Below are positions 1 through 7,148 of a stretch of 58,779 nucleotides of DNA, piece by piece. Within the stretch, counting starts at the first letter, position 1. Every line of letters begins with the position of its first letter. The stretch is from Streptomyces sp. NRRL S-646 (GTDB taxonomy: Bacteria > Actinomycetota > Actinomycetes > Streptomycetales > Streptomycetaceae). Below the pieces are notes generated by a model, which was not told where the DNA came from, did not search any database, and was given only the letters and a program-made list of their open reading frames with translations. The position numbers and the translations under genes are program-made. Location: NCBI RefSeq assembly GCF_000720765.1, contig NZ_JODC01000031.1, positions 1-58,779 of the forward strand. Direction: 5' to 3'.

Positions 1-108
1 GACGTCATCGCCGAGGCACTCAAGCCGTCCTACGAGGCCGAGGCACTCAAGACCCGGGTCAAGGCCCTCGCCGACAAGCACCCGCTCTACCCCGGTCTGA
101 ACAAGTAG
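1..108 (+). CDS. glyA: Serine hydroxymethyltransferase, C-terminal end (partial)
   Basis: The window opens inside a reading frame that ends at a TAG at 106-108. The 35 visible residues end in [12 protein letters not shown], the usual tail of actinobacterial serine hydroxymethyltransferase, which interconverts serine and glycine and supplies one-carbon units on tetrahydrofolate. No catalytic residue is in view, so the call rests on the tail and on the neighbour: L-serine dehydratase follows on the same strand after 56 bases, a common Streptomyces arrangement linking glycine/serine interconversion with serine breakdown. The start lies outside the window. Confidence 0.85.
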   Translation, partial: DVIAEALKPSYEAEALKTRVKALADKHPLYPGLNK

Positions 109-164
109 TTCCCCGGTGGGGGCACCCGACGACGTGTGCCCCCACCCTTTTCGGAGGAGTTCCC

Positions 165-1532
165 GTGGCCATCTCGGTCTTCGACCTGTTCTCGATCGGC
201 ATAGGCCCGTCGAGCTCCCACACGGTGGGACCGATGCGTGCGGCCCGCATGTTCGCCCGCCGCCTGCGCAACGAGGAGCTGCTGGGCTCCGTCGCGTCCG
301 TCCGCGCCGAGCTGTACGGCTCCCTGGGGGCGACCGGCCACGGCCACGGCACCCCCAAGGCGGTGCTGCTCGGCCTGGAGGGCGCCTCGCCACGGACGGT
401 GGACGTGGAGGGGGCGGACGAGCGGGTGGAGGCGATCAAGTCGTCCGGCCGGATCCGGCTCCTCGGCGAGCACGAGATCCCGTTCTCCTTCGACGACGAC
501 CTGAAACTGCACCGCCGCAAGACCCTCCCGTACCACGCGAACGGCATGACCGTGTGGGCGTTCGACGCCTCGGGTACGGAGCTGCTGTCGAAGACGTACT
601 ACTCGGTGGGCGGCGGCTTCGTCGTCGACGAGGACGCGGTCGGCCAGGACCGCATCAAGCTGGACGACACGGTGCTGAAGTACCCCTTCCGCACGGGCGA
701 CGAGCTGCTGCGCCTGACGAACGAGACGGGCCTGTCCATCTCCGCCCTGATGCTGGAGAACGAGCGGGCCTGGCGCACCGAGGACGAGATCCGCTCGGGG
801 CTCCTGGACATCTGGCGGGTCATGCAGGCGTGCGTGTCCCGCGGCATGTCCCGCGAGGGCATCCTGCCCGGCGGTCTGAAGGTGCGGCGCCGGGCCGCGG
901 TCTCCGCCCGCCAACTCCGCGCCGAGGGCGACCCGTTGGCGCACGCCATGGAGTGGATCACGCTCTACGCGATGGCGGTGAACGAGGAGAACGCGGCGGG
1001 CGGCCGGGTCGTCACCGCCCCCACGAACGGCGCGGCGGGCATCATCCCGGCCGTTCTGCACTACTACATCAACTTCGTGCCGGGCGCCGACGAGGACGGA
1101 GTCGTCCGCTTCCTGCTGGCCGCGGGCGCGATCGGCATGCTCTTCAAGGAGAACGCCTCGATCTCCGGCGCCGAGGTCGGCTGCCAGGGCGAGGTCGGCT
1201 CGGCCTGCTCGATGGCGGCGGGCGCACTGGCCGAGGTGCTCGGCGGCTCTCCCGAACAGGTGGAGAACGCCGCGGAGATCGGCATGGAACACAACCTCGG
1301 CCTGACCTGCGACCCCGTAGGCGGCCTGGTCCAGATCCCCTGCATCGAGCGCAACGGCATGGCCGCGGTGAAGGCGGTCACGGCCGCCCGGATGGCGATG
1401 CGCGGCGACGGCTCGCACAAGGTGTCCCTGGACAAGGTCATCAAGACGATGAAGGACACCGGCGCGGACATGTCCGTGAAGTACAAGGAGACGGCGCGCG
1501 GTGGGCTCGCGGTGAACATCATCGAGTGCTGA
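165..1532 (+). CDS. sdaA: L-serine ammonia-lyase, iron-sulfur type (SdaA)
   Basis: This cytoplasmic enzyme deaminates L-serine to pyruvate and ammonia. At 455 residues it matches single-chain type-1 enzymes such as E. coli SdaA. It begins [20 protein letters not shown], with the typical GPSSSHT motif. Cysteines 340, 382 and 393 (in EVGCQGE, GLTCDPV and QIPCIER) have the 42- and 11-residue spacing of the known [4Fe-4S] ligands, so the active-site cluster should be intact. The GTG start at 165 is preceded by GGAGGAG at 153-159. It is probably co-transcribed with glyA, coupling serine synthesis to disposal. Confidence 0.97.
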   Translation: MAISVFDLFSIGIGPSSSHTVGPMRAARMFARRLRNEELLGSVASVRAELYGSLGATGHGHGTPKAVLLGLEGASPRTVDVEGADERVEAIKSSGRIRLLGEHEIPFSFDDDLKLHRRKTLPYHANGMTVWAFDASGTELLSKTYYSVGGGFVVDEDAVGQDRIKLDDTVLKYPFRTGDELLRLTNETGLSISALMLENERAWRTEDEIRSGLLDIWRVMQACVSRGMSREGILPGGLKVRRRAAVSARQLRAEGDPLAHAMEWITLYAMAVNEENAAGGRVVTAPTNGAAGIIPAVLHYYINFVPGADEDGVVRFLLAAGAIGMLFKENASISGAEVGCQGEVGSACSMAAGALAEVLGGSPEQVENAAEIGMEHNLGLTCDPVGGLVQIPCIERNGMAAVKAVTAARMAMRGDGSHKVSLDKVIKTMKDTGADMSVKYKETARGGLAVNIIEC

Positions 1533-1842
1533 CAAGTAGGCTCTGACCGGCGCGTTCTTATCTTTCAGCGCCGTCGTGGCCTTCCCTCGTTGCTCGGCGG
1601 AAAATCCCCGGAAGTTCCTGGGACAGGCTTGGAGGTCCCCGAACGGGCAGGCGCTCACGGGAGGAGAGCAGGGCCAGACGTGCCTGCACCGTCGTGAACG
1701 GTGGGCGATCTCCTACCCGCCGACCGTAGTGGCACAGCACGCCCCGACGGCCTTCGCTCTCGGCGTCGAACGATTCGAAGCAGCCCCAGGAGAGACCGTC
1801 CCCGCTTACAACGCCGCCCGCTGCGTCGTCAACGCGATGCGC
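1533..1842. other. Intergenic stretch, no gene recognised
   Basis: There are 310 bases between the sdaA stop and the decayed GNAT fragment. Short open frames exist on both strands, but none has a convincing ribosome binding site, family motif or Streptomyces codon pattern. No clear hairpin terminator for sdaA was seen. It marks the boundary between the serine genes and the stress-type block to the right. Confidence 0.6.
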
Positions 1843-2046
1843 CTACCGCAGCCGCATCGGCGAGACCCTCGCCCTGAGGACGAAGTGTTCCCGGCCAAGG
1901 GGTGATGCGGCCAAGCGGTGGAGGAACCGCTCGGGGACGTACTCGACCATGACCTCGTCCCGGTCCGGCGCCAGCCAACGGTTCACCCGACGCAACCGCA
2001 CCGCGACCATGGTGGACGACTCGCCGCCCTGGAGCTCGGCGCTCAT
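1843..2046 (-). pseudogene. Fragment of a GNAT-like acetyltransferase (third copy)
   Basis: The minus-strand frame reads MVAVRLRRVNRWLAP, then VEYVPERFLHRLA. This parallels the N-termini of two full genes in the window: MDTVRLRRLNRW..LYVES..QEFLRRLA in the gene ending at 8664, and VAPVRLRRLNRR..LYVES..QDFLNRLT in the gene ending at 11608. Only about the first 60 residues can be aligned. The central and acetyl-CoA-binding parts are absent and the frame then stops. It lies just downstream of the slipin gene on the same strand. I read it as a truncated remnant of a gene family that expanded locally. A small functional peptide is possible but unlikely. Confidence 0.6.
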
Positions 2047-2074
2047 CCGCCGGCTGCCCGGGACCGGGCGGGGA

Positions 2075-3091
2075 TCACCCACCGGCATGTGACGCGTCGG
2101 AGTCGGAATCCGCGTGGGTCGGCCAGTTGTCCCGCCGTTCCCGCGCCACTGCCGTGCGACTGCCGATCCGTTCTCCCTGGGAGCCGACCCGTTCTCCGCT
2201 CAGAGGGAAGGCGGGCGCAGTCGGTTGGACAGAGGTGATCAGTTCGGAGAGTTCATGGGGTTCCGGGCGCTCCGGGCGCTCCGGGAGCGCGGGGCGCGGG
2301 ATGCTCCGGTGGATGGATTCGCCGTCGGTCTCCCGGCTCTGGTGCTCGAAGAAGCGGAGCATCTCCACCGGGAACGGCATGACCAGGGTGCTGTTCTTCT
2401 CCGCCGAGACGTCCACCACGGTCTGCAGGAGGCGCAGTTGGAGCGCGCCCGGAGTGTCGGCCATGGTCGCCGCGGCGTCACTCAGACGCTGGGACGCCTG
2501 GAACTCACCGTCGGCGGCGATGACCCGGGCACGGCGTTCACGCTCGGCCTCGGCCTGCTTGGACATGGAGCGCATCATCGACTGCGGAAGGGCGATGTCC
2601 TTGATCTCCACCCGCTCGATGCGCAGTCCCCACGGTTCCTCGGTGGGGGCGTCCATCACCTTCTTGAGCTCCGCGTTGATGTGGTCGCGGTCGGAGAGGA
2701 GTGTGTCCAGATCCGCCCTGCCGATGACCGCGCGCAGCGAGGTCTGGGCGATCTGGGAGACGGCGCTGGGGTAATTGCGGACGTTCACCAGGGCCTTGAC
2801 CGGGTCGATGACCCGGAAGTAGACGACCGCGTCTACGGTGAGCGTCACGTTGTCGGCGGTGATGGACCCCTGCGGCGGGATGCCCAGCACCTCGGTCTGG
2901 ACGGACACCTTCCGCATCCGGTCCCCGATCGGCCGGATGACACGCAGGCCGGGCCCGCGGATGTCCGGCAGCAGCCGCCCGAAGCGGAACACCACGCCCT
3001 TCTCGTACTGCTGGACGTTGCGCAGGCTCAGGCCGAGCAGGACCAGCCCGGCCACGGCGAACACCACCAGCACAGTGATCAGAACACCCAT
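2075..3091 (-). CDS. Slipin/stomatin-like SPFH membrane protein
   Basis: A 338-residue protein with one N-terminal membrane segment (about residues 3-22, LITVLVVFAVAGLVLLGLSL) followed by an SPFH/Band 7 domain starting NVQQYEKGVVFRFGRL. The DPVKALVNVRNYPSAVSQIAQTSLR stretch and the charged helix QAEAERERRARVIAADGE are classical slipin features. Slipins oligomerise on the membrane and organise microdomains, often with NfeD or protease partners; no NfeD gene is next to it. The C-terminal 80 residues are Pro/Arg-rich and poorly conserved. I chose the ATG at 3091 because SPFH proteins start directly before the membrane helix. It is last in a minus-strand run starting at 4460. A paralog lies at 19854-20702. 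Confidence 0.9.
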   Translation of the reverse strand: MGVLITVLVVFAVAGLVLLGLSLRNVQQYEKGVVFRFGRLLPDIRGPGLRVIRPIGDRMRKVSVQTEVLGIPPQGSITADNVTLTVDAVVYFRVIDPVKALVNVRNYPSAVSQIAQTSLRAVIGRADLDTLLSDRDHINAELKKVMDAPTEEPWGLRIERVEIKDIALPQSMMRSMSKQAEAERERRARVIAADGEFQASQRLSDAAATMADTPGALQLRLLQTVVDVSAEKNSTLVMPFPVEMLRFFEHQSRETDGESIHRSIPRPALPERPERPEPHELSELITSVQPTAPAFPLSGERVGSQGERIGSRTAVARERRDNWPTHADSDSDASHAGG

Positions 3092-3216
3092 GGTTCTCAC
3101 ATTCCTTACGTCGATGACGGTCCCGGACCGAGCGGTCCGGGAAGCACCCGGCACGGGAGGACCCCGGCCTGTGCCCGTGGGTGCGGCCGGGGTCCCGGGC
3201 TGCTGTTGAGGCTCTG

Positions 3217-3732
3217 CTACGTCGGCCCGGCTCGGCCGGGAGAACTCTGCGGTACGTCGCTCGGGCCGGCCCCGGTGATGCCGGTGGCGGCCAGAATCCG
3301 CTCGGCTGAGACGTCGTTGTCGTCCTGTACGGCCATGACCATCGCGTCGTGCGCGGGGCCGATACCGGCCCCCGGCGGGATCACCAGGAACAGGAAGTGG
3401 TCCTGGTCGCCACGGGTGACGATCATGGTGTGGTCGCCCACGGCGGACCAGTCGATACGCACCATGTGCCCGTCGACGAACAGATGGCCCGGAGCCCCGT
3501 CCCAGTCGCTCGCGTCGAGGCCCACGCGGGCAATGGGGCCCAGGCGGGCCGTCAGCGCGGTGAGGAGAGCCGACAGCTGGCTCTTGAGGTCGCGGGTCCG
3601 CGGCCACCAGGCGCCGTCGAACGTCCCCGTGCGCCTCGCTGTGGTCTCCATCCGCAGGACCGCGGTGCCGGGAAGCACCGGCTCACCGCCGGTGTCTGCC
3701 AGAAGCTTCACGGACTGCATGGCGGGGAGCAT
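3217..3732 (-). CDS. DUF5994 family protein
   Basis: A 171-residue soluble protein of unknown function. It carries the DUF5994-type pattern: RTGTFDGAWWPRTRDLKSQL near residue 35, GPIARVGLDASDWDGAPG around residue 85, and a C-terminal TRGDQDHFLFLVIPP segment. The family is largely actinobacterial and often sits among stress and anti-sigma genes, as here. Its start is only 6 bases from the stop of the upstream small membrane protein, so the two are probably co-translated. No catalytic motif or membrane segment is visible. The ATG at 3732 is preceded by a GGGGAAG-type site. Confidence 0.8.
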   Translation of the reverse strand: MLPAMQSVKLLADTGGEPVLPGTAVLRMETTARRTGTFDGAWWPRTRDLKSQLSALLTALTARLGPIARVGLDASDWDGAPGHLFVDGHMVRIDWSAVGDHTMIVTRGDQDHFLFLVIPPGAGIGPAHDAMVMAVQDDNDVSAERILAATGITGAGPSDVPQSSPGRAGPT

Positions 3733-3738
3733 GGCGAC

Positions 3739-4023
3739 TCACTTCCCCGCCGTCCGGGTCCGGGTCCGGCGCCGTGGCCGGAGCCGTCCGCGTCCCCCGT
3801 CGCGGTGGTCGCGGCGATCGCCGGCGCCATTCGTTCCGGCACGACCGCGAAGCTTCTGCGGGGCCGATGGTGCCGACCCCCGGACAGCCGACCGGGAGCG
3901 GCCGTAGTGGAAATCGGCGATGCGCTCGTCGTGCTGGTTGTTGAGCAGGTGGATCAGGAGCACACCGACAGCGACCATCGCCAGGAGCGCCATCAAGGCC
4001 ACGAAGGTCTCCATGACCCTCAC
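3739..4023 (-). CDS. Small single-span membrane protein
   Basis: A 94-residue protein of unknown function with one clear membrane helix near the N-terminus (METFVALMALLAMVAVGVLL) and a very basic, Arg-rich C-terminal half that probably faces the cytoplasm. The GTG start at 4023 overlaps the TGA of the preceding gene (ATGTGAGG), which suggests translational coupling. The ATG at 4014 is an equally possible start. It lies inside the run 4460 to 2075 that also encodes two DUF5994-type proteins and a slipin. I cannot assign a role beyond membrane association. Confidence 0.6.
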   Translation of the reverse strand: MRVMETFVALMALLAMVAVGVLLIHLLNNQHDERIADFHYGRSRSAVRGSAPSAPQKLRGRAGTNGAGDRRDHRDGGRGRLRPRRRTRTRTAGK

Positions 4024-4460
4024 ATGCCCTTCGCCGGATGCGGTGTCGGCAGGGCGCCTGCCGGAATGGTGAGTACCGGAGCAGTGACTGCCGGGATCCG
4101 TGGACGTGAGGCCGGACCGGGAGCCTCACGGCCTCCTTCGGCATCCCAGACGACCTCCACGGCCCGTTCGGCCGCCGTCACGGTGCGCAGACGCGCCGCC
4201 TCCTCCATCAGCGGTCCCGCGGTCGACGTGCGCAGCGGGTCGCTCACGGCGTCCATCAGCCACGAGGCCGAGACGCGAGTCGTCTGCGGGTCGAGCAGGG
4301 CTGTCGCCCGGGGAAGTTCCGCCCCCGGATAACAGGAGTGGTACCACCAGGCGCCCTCCTGCAGAGCCGGAACCGAACCGGTGAGAGCCGACGGCATGCG
4401 GAGAGACGGAGAAGAGGGCCGATGTTCGATTGCCGGCGCGTACGAAACGGTCGCTGTCAT
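4020..4460 (-). CDS. Hypothetical protein, weakly DUF5994-like
   Basis: A 146-residue protein, first in a four-gene minus-strand run. It contains EGAWWYHSCYPGAELPRA, which recalls the DGAWWPRTRDLKSQL motif of the DUF5994 protein two genes downstream, followed by RVSASWLMD. The rest has no recognisable motif. It may be a diverged DUF5994 relative, but the shared GAWW alone is thin support. The ATG at 4460 has only a weak upstream GGAG/CAGGG. Its stop overlaps the next start, supporting a real coding sequence and an operon. Confidence 0.5.
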   Translation of the reverse strand: MTATVSYAPAIEHRPSSPSLRMPSALTGSVPALQEGAWWYHSCYPGAELPRATALLDPQTTRVSASWLMDAVSDPLRTSTAGPLMEEAARLRTVTAAERAVEVVWDAEGGREAPGPASRPRIPAVTAPVLTIPAGALPTPHPAKGM

Positions 4461-5134
4461 GATGCGAACCCTGCTCCGGGCCGGTCGGACCGGCCCGGTG
4501 AAATCAATCGCCGAAAACGACACAAGCATGGAGGCCGGTGCGCGAAATACCCTCGGTAACATCAGCTTACTCCTTCGGCGGGCCGTTCCACGGACGCGAT
4601 CCGTACAAGTGTGGGAAGTGGACGGACCGACGCCGAGCATGCGGGTACCGATCGGCTGCCGAGGTCGGCCGTCTGCGGCAGTGAGGAGCGCGCCATGGGC
4701 GCGAACACGGCCGAGACCGCGTTGTCCGACACGCTTCAGAAGCTGACGGACCATCTGGCGGCCTCCCACGCCGACCTGCTCATCCGACCGACCCGATCCC
4801 CCAGCTCCCTCTCGGGAGGAGACCGGCGGGATACGAGGCCACTCGGTCACCGCAGCTCTGCGAAGGCTTCGCATCGCCCTGACCCGCTCGGCACCGGCAC
4901 CTCGCCCGTGATCAGCACGACAACGGTGCTCGGGGCAACGCCGACCGCTTCCCCGGCGGGGGCAGCCGCTGAAGCAGCTCCCAGAGCGGACGTGAACCTC
5001 CCGCCCACTTCCCCAGCGTTCCGAAGTCGGCCGAGAAGCGCGCGTGACCGTGCATTCCGGCCGGGGTGGTCGCCGCCGCCTCGACCCGGCATGTTCCAGC
5101 GGTGACGTGCGTGATCCGCTGCCACCCGTCGCCG
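4461..5134. other. Intergenic stretch with an unconvincing open frame
   Basis: These 674 bases separate two minus-strand runs. A plus-strand frame from an ATG at 4695, preceded by GAGGAG, begins MGANTAETALSDTLQKLTDH and looks protein-like for about 35 residues. It then becomes Pro/Ser/Arg-rich without motifs, so it may be the start of a decayed gene. The minus-strand promoter of the 4460 gene should lie here, but I found no clear -10/-35 pair. Confidence 0.45.
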
Positions 5135-5305
5135 TCAGCGGAGAGGACGCCGCCGGGCGCGCCGGGACAGCCGCACGGCGACCACGGTCACGTCGGCCAC
5201 GAGAACCACGATGCCGACGATCAGCAGATAGCCCAGACCTGCGGCCGTCACGCCGATGATTCCCAGGACGACGGCAACAAGGAGGAACAGGAGAAAGTAC
5301 GCCAT
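5135..5305 (-). CDS. Very small hydrophobic membrane protein (56 aa)
   Basis: The frame reads MAYFLLFLLVAVVLGIIG and continues with a second hydrophobic stretch (LGYLLIVGIVVLVADVTVVAV). It ends in a basic tail, RLSRRARRRPLR. That gives two predicted membrane helices in a hairpin. The ATG at 5305 has a strong AAGGGAGGT site at 5315-5323, which makes the gene convincing despite its size. It lies 33 bases downstream of the PRC-barrel gene on the same strand, so the two are probably one transcript. Similar tiny hydrophobic proteins accompany stress genes in Streptomyces; function unknown. The second PRC-barrel locus at 14058 has no such partner. Confidence 0.75.
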   Translation of the reverse strand: MAYFLLFLLVAVVLGIIGVTAAGLGYLLIVGIVVLVADVTVVAVRLSRRARRRPLR

Positions 5306-5338
5306 GGCTTGGACACCTCCCTTGGACCGTGCCGTCGC

Positions 5339-5695
5339 TCAGCGGCGTGCGAGCTTTCGTTCGCCGTTCACGCCCGGCTGGTACGTCATCCCGTAGTGCT
5401 GGAAGATCGCTTCCTCCTGCTCGGCGGGCAGGACGTCGTCCGTGCCGATCGAAGGAGCCTTCCTGACCAGGCTCCTGGCGTGGGCGATCTTCACGTAGCC
5501 CGGCCCCAGGAGTGCGTCGTCAACGGGCACGAAGACCAGGCGCCGACGAGTCGGCAGCCCGGTCCGTACGGTGGCCACGGCCGGTTCGTCGGTGGTGGTG
5601 TCCACGTAGACCGCTTCGAGCACGCCGATCCTGTGACCCTTCGGGTCGACGACGTCATGGGTGCGCCACTCGCGGATGTCGACTGCCTGGATCAT
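5339..5695 (-). CDS. PRC-barrel domain protein
   Basis: A 118-residue protein whose N-terminal 75 residues form a PRC-barrel: REWRTHDVVDPKGHRIGVLEAVYVDTTTDEPAVATVRTG. A C-terminal extension contains APSIGTDDVLPAEQEEAIFQHYG. PRC-barrels are small beta-barrel modules seen in RimM and photosynthetic reaction-centre proteins; in Streptomyces this form is common but its partner is unknown. The ATG at 5695 follows AGGAGGGAC at about 5703-5711. A paralog of identical length lies at 14058-14414. The hydrophobic peptide gene downstream suggests the protein acts near the membrane. Confidence 0.85.
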   Translation of the reverse strand: MIQAVDIREWRTHDVVDPKGHRIGVLEAVYVDTTTDEPAVATVRTGLPTRRRLVFVPVDDALLGPGYVKIAHARSLVRKAPSIGTDDVLPAEQEEAIFQHYGMTYQPGVNGERKLARR

Positions 5696-5788
5696 GCGCT
5701 GTCCCTCCTGAGCGGGACACCGGTCGAGGCGGGCCGCCTCCCCTGGAAGATCGCGGCCAGGCCGGAACCGGAAGAGCGGCTGTGACAA

Positions 5789-5816
5789 CGACTCCGGCGC
5801 AACCACGCCGGAGTCG
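5789..5816. repeat. Perfect inverted repeat, possible terminator or operator
   Basis: CGACTCCGGCG at 5789-5799 is mirrored exactly by CGCCGGAGTCG at 5806-5816 around the loop CAACCA. It lies about 95 bases upstream of the PRC-barrel start and downstream of the decayed small membrane gene on the minus strand, where it is followed by TTGTCAC rather than a T run. It could end transcription of the decayed unit or bind a regulator. The flanking 5696-6080 holds no recognisable gene. Confidence 0.5.
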
Positions 5817-6080
5817 CCCTTCCGGGCGGCTGCACGTGAGAGTGAGCCAACCCACAATCCATGTTACTGCGGCCGCCGCGGCTCGCGCTCTTGATGGATA
5901 CGCCGGTGCGGTGGATCCAAGACCCGCTCACACGCGCAGCAGCCGTTGCGTGGTCTCCCGTCCCGGTTCCTGCCGGGCCTCGTGGCGGGCGGGGTGCGCG
6001 GCATCCCCGCCACCGGGACGATGCCGCTGCCCGCCGTCACCCTCGGCATCCGCGGCGGCAGGGCATCCTCTCCTGGTGGA

Positions 6081-6180
6081 CTACCGGCGCCTGACACCGC
6101 CGCGCCCGCGCATCGCGGAGCCGACGGATCCAGGCGACCAGCAGGACGGCTGCGACCCACCACAGGACGTGCAGGGCGGC
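6081..6180 (-). pseudogene. Frameshifted copy of a small hydrophobic membrane protein
   Basis: On the minus strand LHVLWWVAAVLLVAWI is readable, and after one extra C the next frame gives VGSAMRGRGGVRRR and a TAG. The intact gene at 15902-16051 reads ILWWVAAVLLVVWIVGFAMRGRGSGRRR and also ends in TAG. The single-base insertion after the TGGATC codons breaks this copy, and the N-terminal membrane stretch of the intact gene is missing. Upstream bases 6196-6345 also resemble the region upstream of the intact gene. This is a decayed duplicate. Confidence 0.75.
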
Positions 6181-6195
6181 GACGGCAGATGTGGC

Positions 6196-6345
6196 TTCGC
6201 CGGGATGCCATGGCGACGGCGACTGCGGGAGCGGCCTCGCTCGTGACGCGGCAGGTTCCCGCGCCGATACGCGAGGTGCGTCCGCGGAGCGCGAGGGTGA
6301 TCGAGGCGGCCGGGGGCTCGGACCGCACCGCACACGTCGGCTCTC
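6196..6345 (-). repeat. Diverged inverted copy of 15342-15500
   Basis: Read on the minus strand, this non-coding stretch shares long blocks with plus-strand 15342-15500. Examples are CGCGGCGAG near one end, the matched pair ATCGGCGCGGGAACC/ATCGGTGCCGGAACC, GCCGCGTCACGAGC and CCCGGCGAAGCC. Because the flanking genes are also paralogous, it marks a duplicated segment in inverted orientation. It may carry conserved control sequences for the divergent genes on either side. Confidence 0.6.
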
Positions 6346-6494
6346 GCCGCGCTCCCTGAACGGCCGGCAAGGGACCATCAGCTCCGGGTGCGAGACCGTT
6401 ACACGGGGCGTCACCAGCTGCCTCAGGACAGGGCTACGCTGTTCGAACAGGCCCAGGCCCCCGGCAGTGAAGCGCCGCTCCGGGGAGGCCCACC

Positions 6495-6755
6495 GTGTTC
6501 GCCCTGCTCCTCATCCTCGTCGTGGTCCTGTCCGGCTTCTGCTTCCTCAGCCCCTTCTGGTGGGTGGTCGCGACCTCAGTCGTGCTGGTGTTCGGCGCCA
6601 TCCAATACGGGCGCCGTGGTGAAGGCGGGGGCTGGGACCGTGGCGGCAGTTCCGATCTCCGGGAGCACCAGGACCACCGGAAGCGCCGGTACCGCCCTCG
6701 GCATCGGGAGCGCTGGAGGCGCGAGGCCCTTCGGGACCGCGAGCACCGCGGGTGA
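6495..6755 (+). CDS. Small membrane protein with basic tail
   Basis: An 86-residue protein with two adjacent hydrophobic stretches, MFALLLILVVVLSGFCFLSP and FWWVVATSVVLVFGA, and a long hydrophilic Arg/Asp/His-rich tail. It is a paralog of the gene at 14898-15191, which begins MFVLLLILIAVLFGFGFLHP. Function is unknown; a membrane anchor with a charged cytoplasmic tail is likely. The GTG start at 6495 follows GGGGAGG at 6482-6488, and the same GGGGAGGCCCACC leader precedes the paralog. It overlaps the next start by four bases (GTGA), so it is translationally coupled to the ANTAR protein. TACGCT about 60 bases upstream is a possible -10 box also found before the paralog. Confidence 0.8.
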   Translation: MFALLLILVVVLSGFCFLSPFWWVVATSVVLVFGAIQYGRRGEGGGWDRGGSSDLREHQDHRKRRYRPRHRERWRREALRDREHRG

Positions 6756-7096
6756 CCGACACCACGCCCCGTGAAGAGCCGCCGCTGTCGACGGCTCGGG
6801 ATGCGGCACTGCTGGCCGAGGTCGGCGAACTGCGGGCCGCCAACGAGCAGTTGGAGCGGGCGCTGGCGAGCCGTGCGGTGATCGACCAGGCGTGCGGCAT
6901 GGTGATGGCCCTGGCGCCCTGCACCAGTGAGAGGGCCTGGGACCTGCTGGTGGGCGTGTCGCAGCGCTGCAACATCAAGCTCCGGGACGTGGCCGCGGCC
7001 CTGGTCGCCACGACGAAGGACGAGGCGCTCCCGGCACCGGTGCGACAGGAGCTGCGCCAGGCGCTGCGGCGCCTCCATTCGGCGGACCGGAGATGA
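6752..7096 (+). CDS. Short ANTAR-domain protein
   Basis: A 114-residue protein consisting of a short leader, a coiled segment (EVGELRAANEQLERALASR) and an ANTAR domain (AVIDQACGMVMALAPCTSERAWDLLVGVSQRCNIKLRDVAAAL). ANTAR domains bind paired RNA hairpins to prevent transcription termination. Most are fused to a GAF or receiver domain, but this protein has no sensor domain. Its partner may be the membrane protein with which it is translationally coupled. It is a paralog of the gene at 14424-14816. The convergent phosphatase gene ends 52 bases beyond. Target RNAs are unknown. Confidence 0.8.
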   Translation: MTDTTPREEPPLSTARDAALLAEVGELRAANEQLERALASRAVIDQACGMVMALAPCTSERAWDLLVGVSQRCNIKLRDVAAALVATTKDEALPAPVRQELRQALRRLHSADRR

Positions 7097-7148
7097 CGGC
7101 GGGCGCGCCCGGCGGTCGGCCTGTCTGCTCATCGCCCGTGCGGCCCGG

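Noticed and set aside
87..1658. Long minus-strand open frame opposite sdaA
   Set aside because: It is antisense to a clear serine dehydratase gene, composed of His/Arg/Val-rich low-information sequence typical of GC-rich shadow frames.
4500..4570. Possible SigB-type promoter (GGGTAT) before the 4460 gene
   Set aside because: GGGTAT is present on the minus strand, but no GTTT-type -35 stands at the right distance, so the match is probably chance.
4611..5105. Plus-strand frame with protein-like beginning
   Set aside because: The first residues and ribosome binding site are suggestive, but the remainder lacks motifs and is compositionally like non-coding DNA. Kept only as a note for the gap.
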